Numbered from the stretch's first letter, positions 11,801-24,500 are shown. The stretch: 64,000 bases of DNA from Bradysia coprophila (GCF_014529535.1 NW_023503374.1:8363685-8427684); one strand, 5' to 3'. The notes: generated by a model from the sequence alone, not told the origin. Program-made: numbers and translations.

Positions 11801-14800
11801 CGATCTTTTCGTTCAATTTGAGCGGCTAATCAACGAAGGACTTGTAAATAAAACAGAAGTTCTTTCGATAATTCTGGAAAGTACCCGTCGTAATAGGCAG
11901 AATCGAGGACTTTGATATCAAGCAGAAGAGGCTTGCTCGAAGAGGAAATGAAACGACCGGCTTTTATATACTGCCTCAAAATCCGCTGACCTTTAAGTGC
12001 AACTTTTTCAATTTAAAAACCCTTTGATGTTTCCTTGCATCTATGCGACTGTGCATGCCATCAACAGACATTTATTAAATGTCTTCGTTAATCCAAAGCT
12101 AACGTAAATATTTACGTTGCAAACTGAAACTAATAATTCGTAGAAATTAAATGTTAGTGTAGAGACCGCAAAATGGGGAACATTCACTAAACTATCATAG
12201 TTTAACTATGAGATAAAAGTCGTTGTTGTTTAATAAACAAATCTGTTCGGTTTAAAATATTCAAATATTCATGATCGCTGTTGTTGTTGCATAGAAAAAG
12301 ATCCGCAACTAAGTACAAATTATCTCAACTTCAATTTTGCCCCACACGTGACTAAACTCTAAAAGTCAGTTGTTGGTCGACACTTTTTCTATGCACAAGG
12401 CCTCACATATTAACTGTTCTCAGATTTAAATAATAATTTAGCGGTTCGATCATTACATATACGTCGGAGAACAATCGAAACATTCAATTTAAGAGTCAGA
12501 CATGTTCCGTGTGTAATAAATAAATTGAACACAAAATACAGCTAATTTCTTTGTCACATCAGCGAATAGAGTACGGAGTACAGTAGCTAGATGTAACAAT
12601 ATGATTAACGCAAAGAGATAAGCATAACGCTATCGAGCTACAAAATAAAGTGTAGTGAAAACACGTCAATGTTTACACACATAAAAAGGGCTAGTTAATG
12701 ACCGTTTCCGATTAACAAAAAAAAATCGAATTAAATGGGTCATACCAGCCAGCAACATAATAACAACAAGTTTCACTATTCATTACCAATTAGACGATCA
12801 AAATATGTAATTATTTACCAATTTAGCTGCGATACGTTGTAAGTTCCGATTTTTTTCCGAATTTAATTTGTGGCAATAGATATTTTCTAAGGTGCGTCTT
12901 CTACATCATACATGCTCTCTCCCATATATATTTAATGATCACAATCTATACGATCTGTTCTCCGTGATAGATAATTTCATTTTGAAGTTTTTTTTTGCTT
13001 TTTATTTCTCCTATCGATTGCATTTGTTATGTACTGCAATTACGGAGGCAAAAACATATTAAATTTTTTATGCATTCGCGAAGCATAGTTGAGTATAATG
13101 TAAGATTAAAATGGATGAAGACAAAAACTGATTAATTGTAACACGCAAGTATATTAATGCTTAAGTATATGATGCGAGTACATAAATTATGTTTGAAATG
13201 GTTGTTGTTACAGATCTCATTAAATGCTCCATTGAATTTAGCAACAATAATGTGAGCCAAATATTGATTCGAGAAAAATACGGAACGTGATACCTGTTCC
13301 GCAGCTGGTGCAATATTTATGCATTACACCTACAACTTGAAATCTTGCAGTACTAATTGCAATTTGGGTATCTTATTACATTATCGGGCTTGAGATAAAA
13401 AAAAGTCTTAATTTGATGTCGAGTGTCCATTTGAACCAGAACCACGCAGAATTTCAGTAAGCAAAAACCACAAAAAATAAGATGATCAAAATGCTTTTAA
13501 AGTTATATACAGTCAATGTGTTAGGTTAGGTCATCTTTATTAGTTATGTGTCCATCAAGTTAGTGTCTAGGTTTGCTTCAGCTGTTTTTCGAGCTGATCA
13601 ACTCATATAAACAAAACATAATACTTCTGCGTCTTTATAGTGGTTGCATAGTCACATATCGGGCTATAAATATTGAGAAGGAAGGTAACGCAGATCGCCA
13701 TGGCGTTTTATTAAATACATGGGAGTTTTTCCACCAAAGAAATTCACCAAAATCGAATTTTGTCTGGTTAACTTTTAGTATGAAAAAGGTGTGCTAAAGG
13801 GGTATTACAATCTGTGTGACCTCCCCAAGTGCAGCATTGGTTACACGAACGCCTATGATATTAGTATCAGCACAGCACGCATAAAAACAGTTTGATTGTA
13901 TGAGTGGACCAGCTGGTAAAACAGATGAAAACTGAGACAGAAATTCGATTGACATTAACTGTAACTGAGACTTCCGAGACTTATGAGGAAGTTGTTTTAT
14001 GAGAATCAGGGGTGGTGTTATTGAAAACCAGTGAAAAGTCTTTGAAAATTGCCAGACAAGTGGCTGTTGAGCAACTTTCTATTTTCCGCCTTTTCGCAGT
14101 CTTTTCATTCTTGTGATAGGGGAAATCAAAGTCTTCTTCATTTTAGCGAATCTCACTGTCGTATCTGCGTTGCTATGGAAATTATTAATACTCCCAGGTA
14201 ACGAAATAAAGCAACAAGAAAAAACGGACGAAATACAAGAGTCATAATAGACGAAATTTAGAAGTGAAACAACATGAAAAAACGGACGAAATGCAGGAAA
14301 TATGAGAATACAATGACACCGAGTGTTCGAAAAGACTACACATCCCGTACACATATTATACTCTCCAAGTTCACTATTTCTCACATTAATTTAAATATTG
14401 ATCGTTGAAGTTTTAAAAAGACGAACAAAACGAAAAAAAAAACAGGTTTTCTTCAGTGTAATCTAAAAAAAACTATTATGACGAATTCAAGGTGGATATG
14501 GTAACAAACAGACGCCTATGCACTGCAGCTCATTACAATACGTTACAAATTGTTAATATTGTACACAGAGAACAGTACTACACACACTTGTTATGTGTGT
14601 TGAATTTTATCAAATGTTTTACGGCCTGATGCTTGCTACAAAGTGTACGACTCTGTTACAGGAAAACGCGGTTAGCATACACAGGCTGTTGGGAACAATA
14701 ATCTTATCACATAATTTGTAGACTCAGACTCAGCGGATAACAATGAACCAATAAAATATCAACATACAACAGTTTTCTGATGACGAAATGTGTGTAATTG

Positions 14801-16640
14801 CGATAACCGAATGATAACATCACTAATGTGTGTATCGTACAACGAAACTACATTTTCAATAATAATGAAAATCGCACACCATCGAAATTGTAAATTAAAT
14901 TTCGATTGATTAGAATAAAAGGCGAAGAAAACTTCCATCAAATTATGTTTGAATACAAATTTATAACGTAACGTAATCAAAAATGGAAAATCGATAATTG
15001 ATTTCAATGTGTTGATATTTTAACAGCCACCACCAGTTATATATTTCGTAATAGGCTGTGTTATCCAGCTGGTTCGATACATGCACTCATGTAATGGAGG
15101 TATGCTTTCGGATCTTTTACAATTCATTTATCAAAGATAGTTTTTATGCCCGTTTAAAACGTGTACGGATCAGTATTCGCAAAGCATTGCTTTGAGCAAT
15201 TAAAGCGTTTATTTAGTAAATTAAATTAAAAAATTAACTTACATGCTTGTGTGACACTGGATAAAGATAAAACACTACAATAAAAAACTTCAGATGTGAC
15301 ACATTTGACAGTTGGTGTTACCTGATTCCGTGTAGAGATGGGAGAGATTCACAGGGGTGACACTACTTGAAAAAAAAAATGGTTCAACTCTCAGCGCCAT
15401 GGGTTTCTCTTTGTGATTTTCAAAACTAAAAATCTCAGTTGTGTCGGTTCTGTCAGTTGAGACCGTTGAGACGGTTGAATCATCCTTTTGTCAATTTTTT
15501 TGTTTGTTATTGTTTACGATGTTTGCGATACGGTGACTACGAAATAGGCTATTATACGGGCAGCATTTTAGAAGATGTTCTGGACACGTAAGAGAAACGG
15601 TAATAGCGAAGCTGGATTTGCATTACTAAAGACTTGTCACTTGTTGTTGAACCCATTGTTTAATGTGTAAAATTACCTTCTTGCTAACAGTTCAAGATCC
15701 CATCGATATCGAAATTAAATAATATTAAGGCAACTGTTTTATAAAAAGAGTCGACACACGATTCGAATAGGCTAAAAGTACTAAACATTTTTTTAAAGCT
15801 CCTATTTTGTCCTAATTTATGACAATTTGTTTCCTAAATTTAAAAAAAGGAAAATTAACTGTTTAGTATTGCATCTCTATCATCTTCATCATCTTTCAAC
15901 ATACTGGACATACTGCAGTACCTTTCCCCCATCTACTCGCTGAACCAAACACTAATTACGACTCTCAACAACTTCAACGTACTCGAATAATCCTAACATT
16001 TCCCTTGTCTGAAAAGTCTCTGCTGGCCATTCTGCTGCAAACTCTTGTACGGTACGGTACGGTTCAATAAATATCCTAAAGGGCGGTCGAATTGGTAAGC
16101 TTAAAATTTTAATGCAGAAAACAGCAAACAATTTTATAAACCCTATCCACGACCACAAAAATACAAAGTCAGCAATTATATTTACAATATAAAGATAACA
16201 TCAACTAAGCTACGGAGCATTGTCTCAGATGATTCAAGGTCACGTATGGATGTAATATACAAAGCAAATTAATACTACATATCGGGCAGTGTATAATCGT
16301 GTGTAGTGACATATTTGAAACTGAAAGTGGAAATATTGTTAGTTCAATGAGTTAGAACAAAACAATTTTTTACAAAAATACATTTGATCGCTTAATTACC
16401 GCAGTGCCTTTCACCAGATTTTTGTGTTATTGTTACCTAAAAACGTCTTGAAATCCGGTAAACTTTGTAAATCTGAATTTTTTATGAAGCAGATTTATTT
16501 GTCTGTCTTTGAGGTTCTTACTGTAGAATAGGTCAAAATTATTATTCATCGTTCAGTAAGATACAAAAATTGAAAGTTAGGAATTGTATTGAAACATGTA
16601 CAAAATAGAAACCTCATTTAATGAAACAAAATCATTTTCA
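8862..16640. other. Gene-free AT-rich stretch
   Basis: No supported gene. ORFs of 111 and 127 codons at 10855-11190 (+) and 10399-10782 (-) lack recognisable motifs, have random-looking composition and no splice context. A segment at 15354-15420 (core CAGCGCCATGGGTTTCTC) recurs in inverted orientation at 51410-51477, so it is a dispersed repeat. One copy of the paired motif lies at 11693 and a short GGTAC run near 16045. Otherwise nothing recognisable. Confidence 0.45.
11693..11755 (+). repeat. Paired GAAGTAAAAGATTT motif, locus 4
   Basis: Half-motifs GAAGTAAAAGATTTTG at 11693 and GAAGTAATAGATTTA at 11740, 47 nt apart, same strand. The first half lies in a 23-codon frame starting at ATG 11678 and ending TAA, containing TNEVKDFV. 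Confidence 0.55.
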
Positions 16641-16648
16641 GCCCAGCC

Positions 16649-17373
16649 ATGAATTGCAATAGTATTGCAGATGACATTTTCGATGAATATATCGAGTACA
16701 TCGAGTATGACGATAACGATGATATCGACGATCTCGAAGATAGCAAAGAAAATCGTACGAACAATACAGACGTGGTCGGTCAAAGAGTTTCAAAAGAACA
16801 ATACTCGCGAATGGACCAATTTCATAAAGGTAAAACTCGTTTTCGTTGTTGTTTAAGGTGAACGTTACTTTGCAATAATTACCAAAAAATTGCAGAGAAT
16901 TGTGAAGCCTTGGTTGAGGGGACCGTTTCTGATCAGCTTTGGGACGATTTAACAACAGATTTGAACGAAATGGGTCCGTCCGTGCAATCTGTTCAAGAAT
17001 GGAAAAGGAAATGGACGCTTCGTAAATACTACCACAAACGGCGGTTGCTTAAAGGTTCCAGTTCCAAAAATGTCTCAGGTAAACAAATCAGTTATCTATC
17101 TAAGTGAATCCAACTGCACAAATGCATTAAAATTTATAATTCTTCACATTGCTAGCTGATAAACCACCACAATCCAAAGCTGATAAACCGTCACAATCCA
17201 AAGCTGATAAGCCATCACAATCCATAGCTGATAAACCATCGCAATCCAGTCATTCCGTCGAAGAATCTTCAGGTGGTCACAGCGAATTTGAAATAGTGGT
17301 TTTAAAGAAACTCGACAAAATATTAAACAAGCTGAATCAAGTGATTGAAACTCAAAGTTCCAAAATGGAATAG
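16649..17373 (+). CDS. Zeste/Myb-SANT-like DNA-binding protein, three exons
   Basis: Exons are 16649-16829, 16896-17078 and 17156-17373, with GT...AG borders and phase-1 joins throughout, giving 193 aa. Residues 1-45 are acidic (runs of Asp/Glu/Tyr). Residues about 46-112 match the pattern of the Myb/SANT-like domain of insect zeste-type regulators: VSKEQYSRMDQF, then LWDDLTTDLNEMGPSVQSV, then EWKRKWTLRKYYHKRRL. Next come four 8-residue ADKPSQSK-type repeats encoded by 24-nt tandem repeats (17156-17251), and a C-terminal heptad-like helix (LKKLDKILNKLNQVIE) that could form a coiled coil. AATAAA at 17411 is a polyadenylation candidate. The family assignment is from motif recognition; targets are unknown. 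Probably a nuclear transcription regulator, possibly derived from a transposon protein. Confidence 0.75.
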
Positions 17374-17500
17374 TTTTGTTCAAAACGATGCTTTATATCG
17401 GATACTTATAAATAAACAAACTGAATGAAGTGATTGAAAGTTAAAGTTCCAAAATGGAATAGTTTTGTTCGAACGGATACTTAATAGCGGATACTTAGAA
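17325..17500 (+). repeat. Tandem duplication of the 3' end of the Myb gene
   Basis: A segment of about 86 bp spanning the last coding codons, stop and 3' end (from AAACAAGCTGAAT near 17325) is repeated 89 bp downstream (AAACAAACTGAAT near 17414), including the string AAAGTTCCAAAATGGAATAG. The second copy has several substitutions and is untranslated. Confidence 0.75.
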
Positions 17501-17696
17501 ATATAAGTGTTATTTTGCTGTAAGCAATTAAATGATGTTTAAAATTAAAATAAATAAAAATGGCAAAAAAAAGTATTAATTTCAATGATTCATAACGGAA
17601 AATTAAAATTAAAAAGTTTTCGAACATTACGATATCTAAGTGAAGGAATTGATAGCGGTAAAATACGGTAAAATGCTATAAAGTACACGGGAATAG

Positions 17697-17815
17697 TCAT
17701 TTGTGTACCTCATTTGTAAGATTGATTTTAGACAATTTCGCGAGTTGTAGGCCGAATGTAGTGAGGCTTACAAGCGAAAGTGTCTAAAATCAATCGTTCA
17801 AAGCAGGTACACATG
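17697..17815. repeat. Short inverted-repeat (MITE-like) element
   Basis: The left arm, with GATTGATTTTAGACA and an outer TGTGTACCT, pairs with TGTCTAAAATCAATC and AGGTACACA on the right. The loop is richer in G+C (GTAGGCCGAATGTAGTGAGGC) than its surroundings. No coding capacity. Confidence 0.6.
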
Positions 17816-17892
17816 TGAGTTTTCAAGCAAAGGGCCGAAAACTGGAGAAAAAATCAAAAATTAACCTCCTTTCGGCATGAAGCATGAAAATA

Positions 17893-17936
17893 TAATTTGA
17901 TATCTCGTATCACAATGAGTAGATATCAAATTACCT
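17893..17936. repeat. Short hairpin sharing TATCTCGTATC with the 21005 element
   Basis: AATTTGATATC and GATATCAAATT flank CTCGTATCACAATGAGTA. The segment TATCTCGTATC..ATGAGTA also occurs in the hairpin at 21005-21112, so the two probably belong to one repeat family. Confidence 0.5.
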
Positions 17937-18040
17937 CCCTCATATGGTAGCATACCATTCTTCTGTAAGGAGGGTGAGGATGATTGGAAGAACAAAATTG
18001 AGTCTTGTTCTTATGTCATATCGGTACAGTGAAAAAAAAA

Positions 18041-18637
18041 CCTCTCCACGAGAAATAGTGGAAAAAATCTGAATCTAAATGAAACTAAACGATTGCAATT
18101 GGGCGATTCAATTTCTTACCTTTTATTCATTTATCCATTGATAGATTTTCAATTTCGGCCATCACTTATATTACAAAATTCACTGTAATGTATTGCTCAC
18201 TTTGAGACTGATCAATGAGATGGTTGATTGCGTAATAATGCTTCAACAAAAAAGTTCGACATAAATTGTGATAAAAATATGAAAAAAATTCATATTTTCA
18301 TCAAAATTTCTGAAAAAAAAATTCATATTTTTATCGCAATTTATGACGAACTTTTTTGTTGAAGCATTATTACGTAATCAACCATTTCATTTTTCAGTCT
18401 CAAAGGTAAGCAATACAAAGTATACTTTGGGGAGGAGGTCATGCATATGCAGATACCCGGGATACACACCACGTTACATACAAAAAATTGAGCCTTGAGC
18501 AATACATACAGTAATATACGTGATGGACCGAAACTGAAAATCTATCAAAGGATAAAAGGTACGAAATTGAATTTCCCAATTGCTATCGTTTGGTTTCATT
18601 TAGATTCAGATTTTTTTCACTATTTCTCGTGGAGAGG
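18041..18637. repeat. Foldback element 1, copy A
   Basis: A near-complete palindrome. Its ends are CCTCTCCACGAGAAATAGTG and the reverse complement CACTATTTCTCGTGGAGAGG. The arms hold CTGAATCTAAATGAAAC and AAGTTCGACATAAATTG with inverted partners, and the centre is a poly-A/T spacer near 18285-18320. No coding capacity. It is followed directly by a related element. Confidence 0.85.
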
Positions 18638-18649
18638 TTGATCTGAATG

Positions 18650-19131
18650 ATCTGAATCTAAATGAAACCAAACGATTGCAATTGGGAGATTCAATTTCTT
18701 ACCTTTTATCGATTGATAGATTTTTTAATTTCGGTCCATCACTTATGTTACAAATTTCGGTGGAGCGTATTGCTCATCCTTGAGACTGAAAATGAAATGG
18801 TTCAACATAATTATGCTTTTTCAAAAAAGTTCGACATAAATTGTGATAAAAATATGAATTTTTTTTTTCATAAATTTTGATGAAAATATGATTTTTTTTT
18901 CATATTTTTATCGCAATTTATGTCGAACTTTTTTGTTGGACATAATTACGTAATCAACCATTTCATTTTTCAGTCTCAAAGTGAGCAATAAGTTACAGTG
19001 AATTTTGTAATATAAGTGATGGACCGAAATTGAAAATCTATCAATGGATAAAAGGTAAGAGAATGAATGTCCCAATTGCAATCGTTTGGTTTCATTTAGA
19101 TTCAGATTTTTTCATTATTTCTCGTGGAGAG
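18650..19131. repeat. Foldback element 2, copy A
   Basis: A diverged second palindrome of the same family, in tandem with the first. It begins at ATCTGAATCTAAATG and ends at TATTTCTCGTGGAGAG, with the same AAGTTCGACATAAATTGTG arm motif and an AT-rich centre. The pair forms a head-to-tail dimer of foldbacks. Confidence 0.8.
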
Positions 19132-19381
19132 TTTTTTTTTCGTCCATTTGGTTGACTTTATTTTAAATCGATTTAATTTCACAATCATAAATTGCATTTT
19201 GCCACACTTTATATTTGTTTGATCAAATGTGCACAAAAATGTCCGGCGAATCTAATTCGTCAAATTCGTGGTAACAAACAATTTTTTCTAATTTAGAGAC
19301 TGAAATTCAAAGGTTTTAGCGAAAATTATTTTTTATTTTTTTCAGTTGAAAACATTTTTCACTCCAAATATGAGTTTACTT

Positions 19382-19698
19382 TCATCCGAATCTTCTGTTT
19401 GTCACCAAAATTTGCTCAAGTCCATTCTCCTGATCTTCATTCTCCTCTTCTTCGTTCTCATCTTCTTCATTTTCTTCCTCTTCAGTATCTTCTCCTTCAT
19501 TATCTTCTCCTTCATCCTCTTCTTCATCCTCCACCTCTTGCTCCTGGTCATTTTGTGTTAAAAAGTCATCGAAATCGGAATCGTCGGAATCATTCTGAAA
19601 TATGAACGTTCCAATGAAACGAAATGAAACGAAATTAAATGAAAATATCTATAACTTACTAGCATTCCCATGCACCATACAAAGGAGCCATCATTGTT
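19382..19698 (-). CDS. 3' exons of an unrecognised acidic protein, copy A
   Basis: Minus-strand exons at 19660-19698 (39 nt, flanked by TAG acceptor and GTAAGT donor) and 19382-19594 (TTTCAG acceptor, ends TGA) join in frame. The second exon begins NDSDDSDFDDFL and continues into some 45 residues rich in Glu and Asp. A possible upstream exon near 20289-20391, with a GTAAGT donor, does not join in phase, so the 5' end is unresolved. Copy C carries a 2-nt insertion near the 3' end of the last exon, changing the final residues. Acidic tails like this occur in many nuclear proteins; no family is recognised. Confidence 0.35.
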
Positions 19699-20374
19699 CT
19701 ATTGACAGTAAAAAATTATTCAATTAAAAGAAGATCCTGCTGGTTGAAAAAATTATCAAATATTGGGACTTCAGTTATCTTAATAACGTTAACCAGACCT
19801 CACACTCAAAAATAGCATGAAATAAAGAATTTAGCAAGAAATAAGAAGAAGGAGAAAATAAGGAATTTTTGGGGTCAGAAGTAGGATTTGTAAATTCAAT
19901 GTAAATTGTAAATAAAGCAAATATTTGAAATCGACTCCAAACGAAAAACATTTTTTAGTTTGTTTTCACGTAAAGGATTTGTAAGCAATGTCTGACTGAA
20001 TTAATTAATTCAAAAGTAGCTGGGTGTAGACCTTTTTCTGTGGTCTACCACCAATAAGCAGGAGACGTTCGTATTACACTCCCAAAATTTCAGCTGCTAA
20101 ACATAATTTAGTTACTATATCGATCATAGTAAAATATATATTATATCTATACATCCCGAATGGGCAGATTATTGCATTCTATCCAGCCCATGGAAAAATT
20201 GCAATCGAGTTGCATTTAGTGCAACTAAAGCTCGGATCAGGAACCCGTACAAGCGAATATAAAAATATTCAATTTAGTGTCAACTTACAATGTCGAGCTA
20301 CATCCATCGGAATTGCACATTTATTCCAACAAAACTTAAATTGAAACGTTTTATTTGATATTCCATCGATAGAG

Positions 20375-20485
20375 GACCTCTATTAGAGGTCAGGCTTAGA
20401 GATCTGAATATTTTTGACCTGACTTGAATTAACCTGAAACCTGAAGACAGCCATCAGGTACATCAGGTTCAACCAGTCAGGTCCA
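20375..20485. repeat. Short TCAGG-type repeat related to the 52185 element
   Basis: Contains AGGTCAGGCTTAGAG, GACCTGACTTGAATTAACCTG and several CAGGT units in both orientations, like the element at 52185-52905. A fragment or very short relative of it; also present in copy C near 40915-41025. Confidence 0.5.
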
Positions 20486-20499
20486 TTTTAAGGTTTGTA

Positions 20500-20625
20500 T
20501 GAAAAATTGTATATAACCCGTATTGTTTTGATAGCTGTTAGATTTCGTCTTTTCGAAACTTGTACCTTTTGCCATTTCATGTACACTTCATCCGAAACCG
20601 AAGTAAAAGAAGAAATATTAAATAA
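20500..20625 (-). pseudogene. THAP-domain remnant
   Basis: On the minus strand the frame reads DEVYMKWQKVQVSKRRNL, which aligns with NYEMCMKWQNVSKRRNLDS of the transposase THAP exon in the same locus, with similarity also at DNA level (ATGAAATGGCA, then a Lys-Arg-Arg block). The zinc-binding Cys and His positions on both sides are missing. It is probably a decayed piece of another P-type element or a partial duplication of exon 1. Copy B begins at the equivalent of 20513, inside this remnant. Confidence 0.5.
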
Positions 20626-21004
20626 TCGGGTTATGCAATCTTCATCTCTTTTGTTTGATAGAGATCGGGTAAAAATAAGGACAAAAAGGAAAGTTAATAA
20701 AGGTAACGAGGACAAAAATAAGGAAATTAAGGAAAATAAGTAGTAGTGCGAGCCTGACGTTAACAAATTCAATTTTTATTATTCTAAATGCTAAGTTGTA
20801 CTAAGTACTTACTACTTTTAAAATGAACGGTTTGTTTTCGTTATTTTTGTTATTTTGTTCCATTGCTGCAACGAATAATGTAGCGAATACAGCGGATACG
20901 AAAAGTAAAAGGGCGATTTTTGGCAACAATCAAAGAGATTGCTTTGGTTTTACATGATTTTAGAATGATTGAATTTGAGAACAATAGTACATTACCATAC
21001 CAGT

Positions 21005-21205
21005 TAAGGAATTTGATTATCTCGTATCCAGATGAGTAAAAGAATCCGAGGGCGTCAGCCCGAGGTACTTTTGCTCATCGTGATACGAGATAACAAATTC
21101 CTTCACGTGTATTGTATGACGTTTTACTTTACGAGCGAAGGAAAGGGTTTTCACTAGTGAGCGAAAGGCCGCATTCCCTCACTAGTAAAGTAAACGATTG
21201 TTACT
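21005..21205. repeat. Two adjacent hairpin elements
   Basis: The first (about 21005-21112) pairs AAGGAATTTG/TTATCTCGTATC and GATGAGTAAAAG with CTTTTGCTCATC and TACGAGATAACAAATTCCTT around a GC-rich loop. The second (about 21122-21205) pairs GTTTTACTTTAC with GTAAAGTAAAC and contains CACTAGTGAGCGAAAGGCC. Both lie downstream of the transposase gene; I could not show they are its terminal repeats. Confidence 0.55.
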
Positions 21206-21511
21206 AACTATAGGAAACGATAGACAGTGTCTACTTTACATTGATCAATTAGAAGGTAAAAGGCGAATCAACTATTTTATCCGTACGGGTATCTCCGAAC
21301 TCCTTATTATTAGATAAAAATGTCGGTAAATTATTTCAAGTGAGATGGCAGTCCTACTCGCCCTTTGTAGATTTTTTTTAGTTCATCGAAGTCAGGAGCC
21401 TGTTGAAGGCTTTAGTTACGTTGCAGTTAATTACAGGCACATTGAAACAACAAAGTTCTCCAAAATGTACAATATTTTATTCAAAGATTTTTTTTACAAT
21501 TAAACAATTAA

Positions 21512-24500
21512 CTATGGTGGCACTTGTGGCATTTGGCCATATTTGCCAATACTTTTTTTTTTAGCTGCATCAAAAGCTTTATGATAAATTGCATGGCTAT
21601 TCTCAGCAACTTGTAGAGTTTTTTTGCGCAAAATATCATTTACTTCTTTTCTGAACATATCCAGATTGAGTTTAACAGTAGTTTTTTTTATTTCTTCGGA
21701 AACATCTTCGGAATGTTCCGGACAGCCCAGTCCTACGAGTTCATTACCTTTTAAAGATGCCACCAGTTTTCGTGATAGAAACTTTTCTTGGCAAATAAAC
21801 GGCAATAGAGTTCGAATTTTTTTAAATAACAACTTAAAGCTAGACATGAATAGTAAGGTCGGATAAGTAAAAATCTGATTTTCCGTATCTGATGTTATTT
21901 CGCATTGCTTAAAAATGCCATGCTGAGCGAGCGGACAGTAAGCTTCCAAAGTATTTTTGCATGCCTCACATTTGGTTGAAAGCAAAACATTTTTACACAC
22001 ATTAGCAGACTCAAAAACGAAAGCATTTTCTTCAAGAACGTTCAAATCAGATTCTTCTTCATTGTCAACATCCAGCTCAATTGTGTTTTCATCGGGGTCG
22101 GCTTCATCCACATTTTCTTGGCAATCCATATCATACAAGTCATATAAGTCTTGTAAAAGAGCGAAACCTTTATCATCTTGACAATTTGATCGCATTGAAT
22201 GTTTGGCTGTAAGATTGTTCACGATTAGACTGGTAAAAGCTGATCGGAATTGAAAGGCCATCGGCTGTTTTTTAGTGTGACAAGCTGACTTTATGTTACC
22301 GAAAAAATTTTCCAATCCATCCTGGTTCATTCGTCTCAGTGAGACTGACTTAATCCCTAATAAAAATGAAAATGTTTATTAGGGGCTGTTCGTAAAATAC
22401 GTTTCGTTAAATTGGTTATCTTTGAATCTCCTCTACTTGTCACACTAAAATTACACCACTCAACTCCCTTTCCTCAGACTTGTGAAGTGACATAAATACA
22501 AATACAAATTACTAAAACGAAACTAATAAAACTAATATAAATTAAGATTGGAGCATGCTAGAAACGAGCCGTTCTTTCACCTAAACTAAGGAGCAAAACT
22601 GTATGTATTCATTCGATTGATAAAATATCGATTATTTCCTTAAAATCGATTATCGATATTTTCATAAAATCAATATCAATCGAATGTTTTATCGATCGTA
22701 CTGATAATCGGTAAATATCGACCGATAATCGGTAAATATCGACTGATAAATCGATAAATAGTGACTGATAATTCGATTATCAATCGATATTTATCGATAA
22801 AACAGTCGATTAATACAGTATCGATTATTTGGAAATTTTATCATCGACTGATGTGTTAAGAGGCTCCGAGCGTACGCTGAAATTGTAGCCTACATGCACA
22901 CATTTCGTAAAACCTACGTCACGAAAGAATGGGGATGAGTATGCAAAAGCAGCTCAGAAACTACTTAGAAAAAACATTTTTGTGCCGGAACAAAACAATA
23001 TACCTATTGCCAAGCATTTCTTGGTTAGTTCCATGTAACCTTTGACTGTTGAAATTGTCTTCTTCAGCACAGAGCTATTGTTGTTGAATTTCAGCGTGCT
23101 TTTATCAACAAAATTCATTTTTTCAAGAGTTGAAATGGCATATTCCCAGAACCTGAATTGTTTTTCTTTGTTTTTCATATTAATCGCACTGCGCAGTGGA
23201 TTAACACTTCGCTTTCCGGCGCCATTCAAACTGTCAAATAGGTTGTTGAAAAATACTAGAATATGTCCAGTTCCACCAAAATCTCTAGGCAACTGTTTTT
23301 GTTTTGAGCAATACAACATAAGGTTACCGAAAGTATTGCTAAAAATTTGTGCTGCCACAGAAACCTTCATTTTGAGGGCTTTGGGATCAATGTGTTCTGG
23401 TGTAATTTTACGAAGAAGACGAGTAGTGCTGCTGATGTTAATATTGTAAAAGTCTCTGATATCATCCCAGCTTGCATAATTGGCATCACTTTCAACTTGA
23501 ATTTCTTCCGTTTCGTTCAAGGAGTTATAGTCCCACACATCAGATACAAAGTGCTTTAAATTCTTTGAATAAAGGTTGTTGCGTAGAACTTTGAGAATGT
23601 GAGGCGGGTCGAAGCAATGAATGATAATATTGCCTTGCACAGTATACGATAACAGTTGACCATTTTGTTTAACATTACGTAAATTCGGATACGCAAGCAA
23701 ATTCACTGCTGATGCATTTGTTCCCGTTTGATCACAGACAGATCCAATTATTTTCATTCCTGAAAACAAAAATGAATGCTGCATAAGCAAAGATATAAAT
23801 ACATTTTTTATAGTAAAGGGCCATTCATAAATTACGCACGCTCTTAATGGGGTTTGATAAAAGCGTACTCTTCATACATTGTTGAAATTTTCTCCAGACC
23901 TTTTGGCGAGCAAGGGGGAGAGGGGTCTGAAAATTCAAATTTAGCGCGTGCGCAATTTGTGAATTCAAGTGACAAATAAAAGTTCTAAATTGTACATTTA
24001 GAAATATATATTAGGTCAAGAATACGTAATGCCAACAGAGTGGCAGCCTCATTAAGTTACGTGCGACCGAAATATTAGATTGTAATCAATCGCGGGTAGA
24101 TTATTAAGATCACCGGTAGGTTATTTTCGTTTGCCGGTAGATTATAATCAATTGCCGGTAGATTATAATCAATCGCCGGTAGATTATTAAGATCGCCGGT
24201 AGGTTATTTTCGTTCGCCGGTAGATTATAATCAATCGCCGGTAGATTATTAACATCGCCGGTAGGCTATTTTCGTTCGCCGGTAGATTATAATCAATCGC
24301 CGGTAGATTATTAAGATCGCCGGTAGGCTATTTTTGTTCGCCTGTAGATTATTTAGATCGCCAGTAGGCGATTTTCGTTCGCCGGTAGATTATAATCAAT
24401 CGCCGGTATATTATTAAAATCGCCGGTAGGTTATTTTCGTTCGCCGGTAGATTATAATCAATCGCCGGTAGATTATTAAAATCGCCGGTAGGCTATTTTC

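Noticed and set aside
15354..15480. Coding or regulatory meaning of CAGCGCCATGGGTTTCTC
   Set aside because: It recurs inverted at 51410-51477 with diverged flanks, so it is simply a dispersed repeat.
15952..16158. Minus-strand ORF ending EWPAETFQTREMLGLFEYVEV
   Set aside because: The end looks coding-like, but it is short, has no clear upstream exon and no family was recognised.
21005..21205. Hairpins as the terminal inverted repeat of the P-type element
   Set aside because: No matching sequence was found on the other side of the transposase gene (27.2-28.9 kb).
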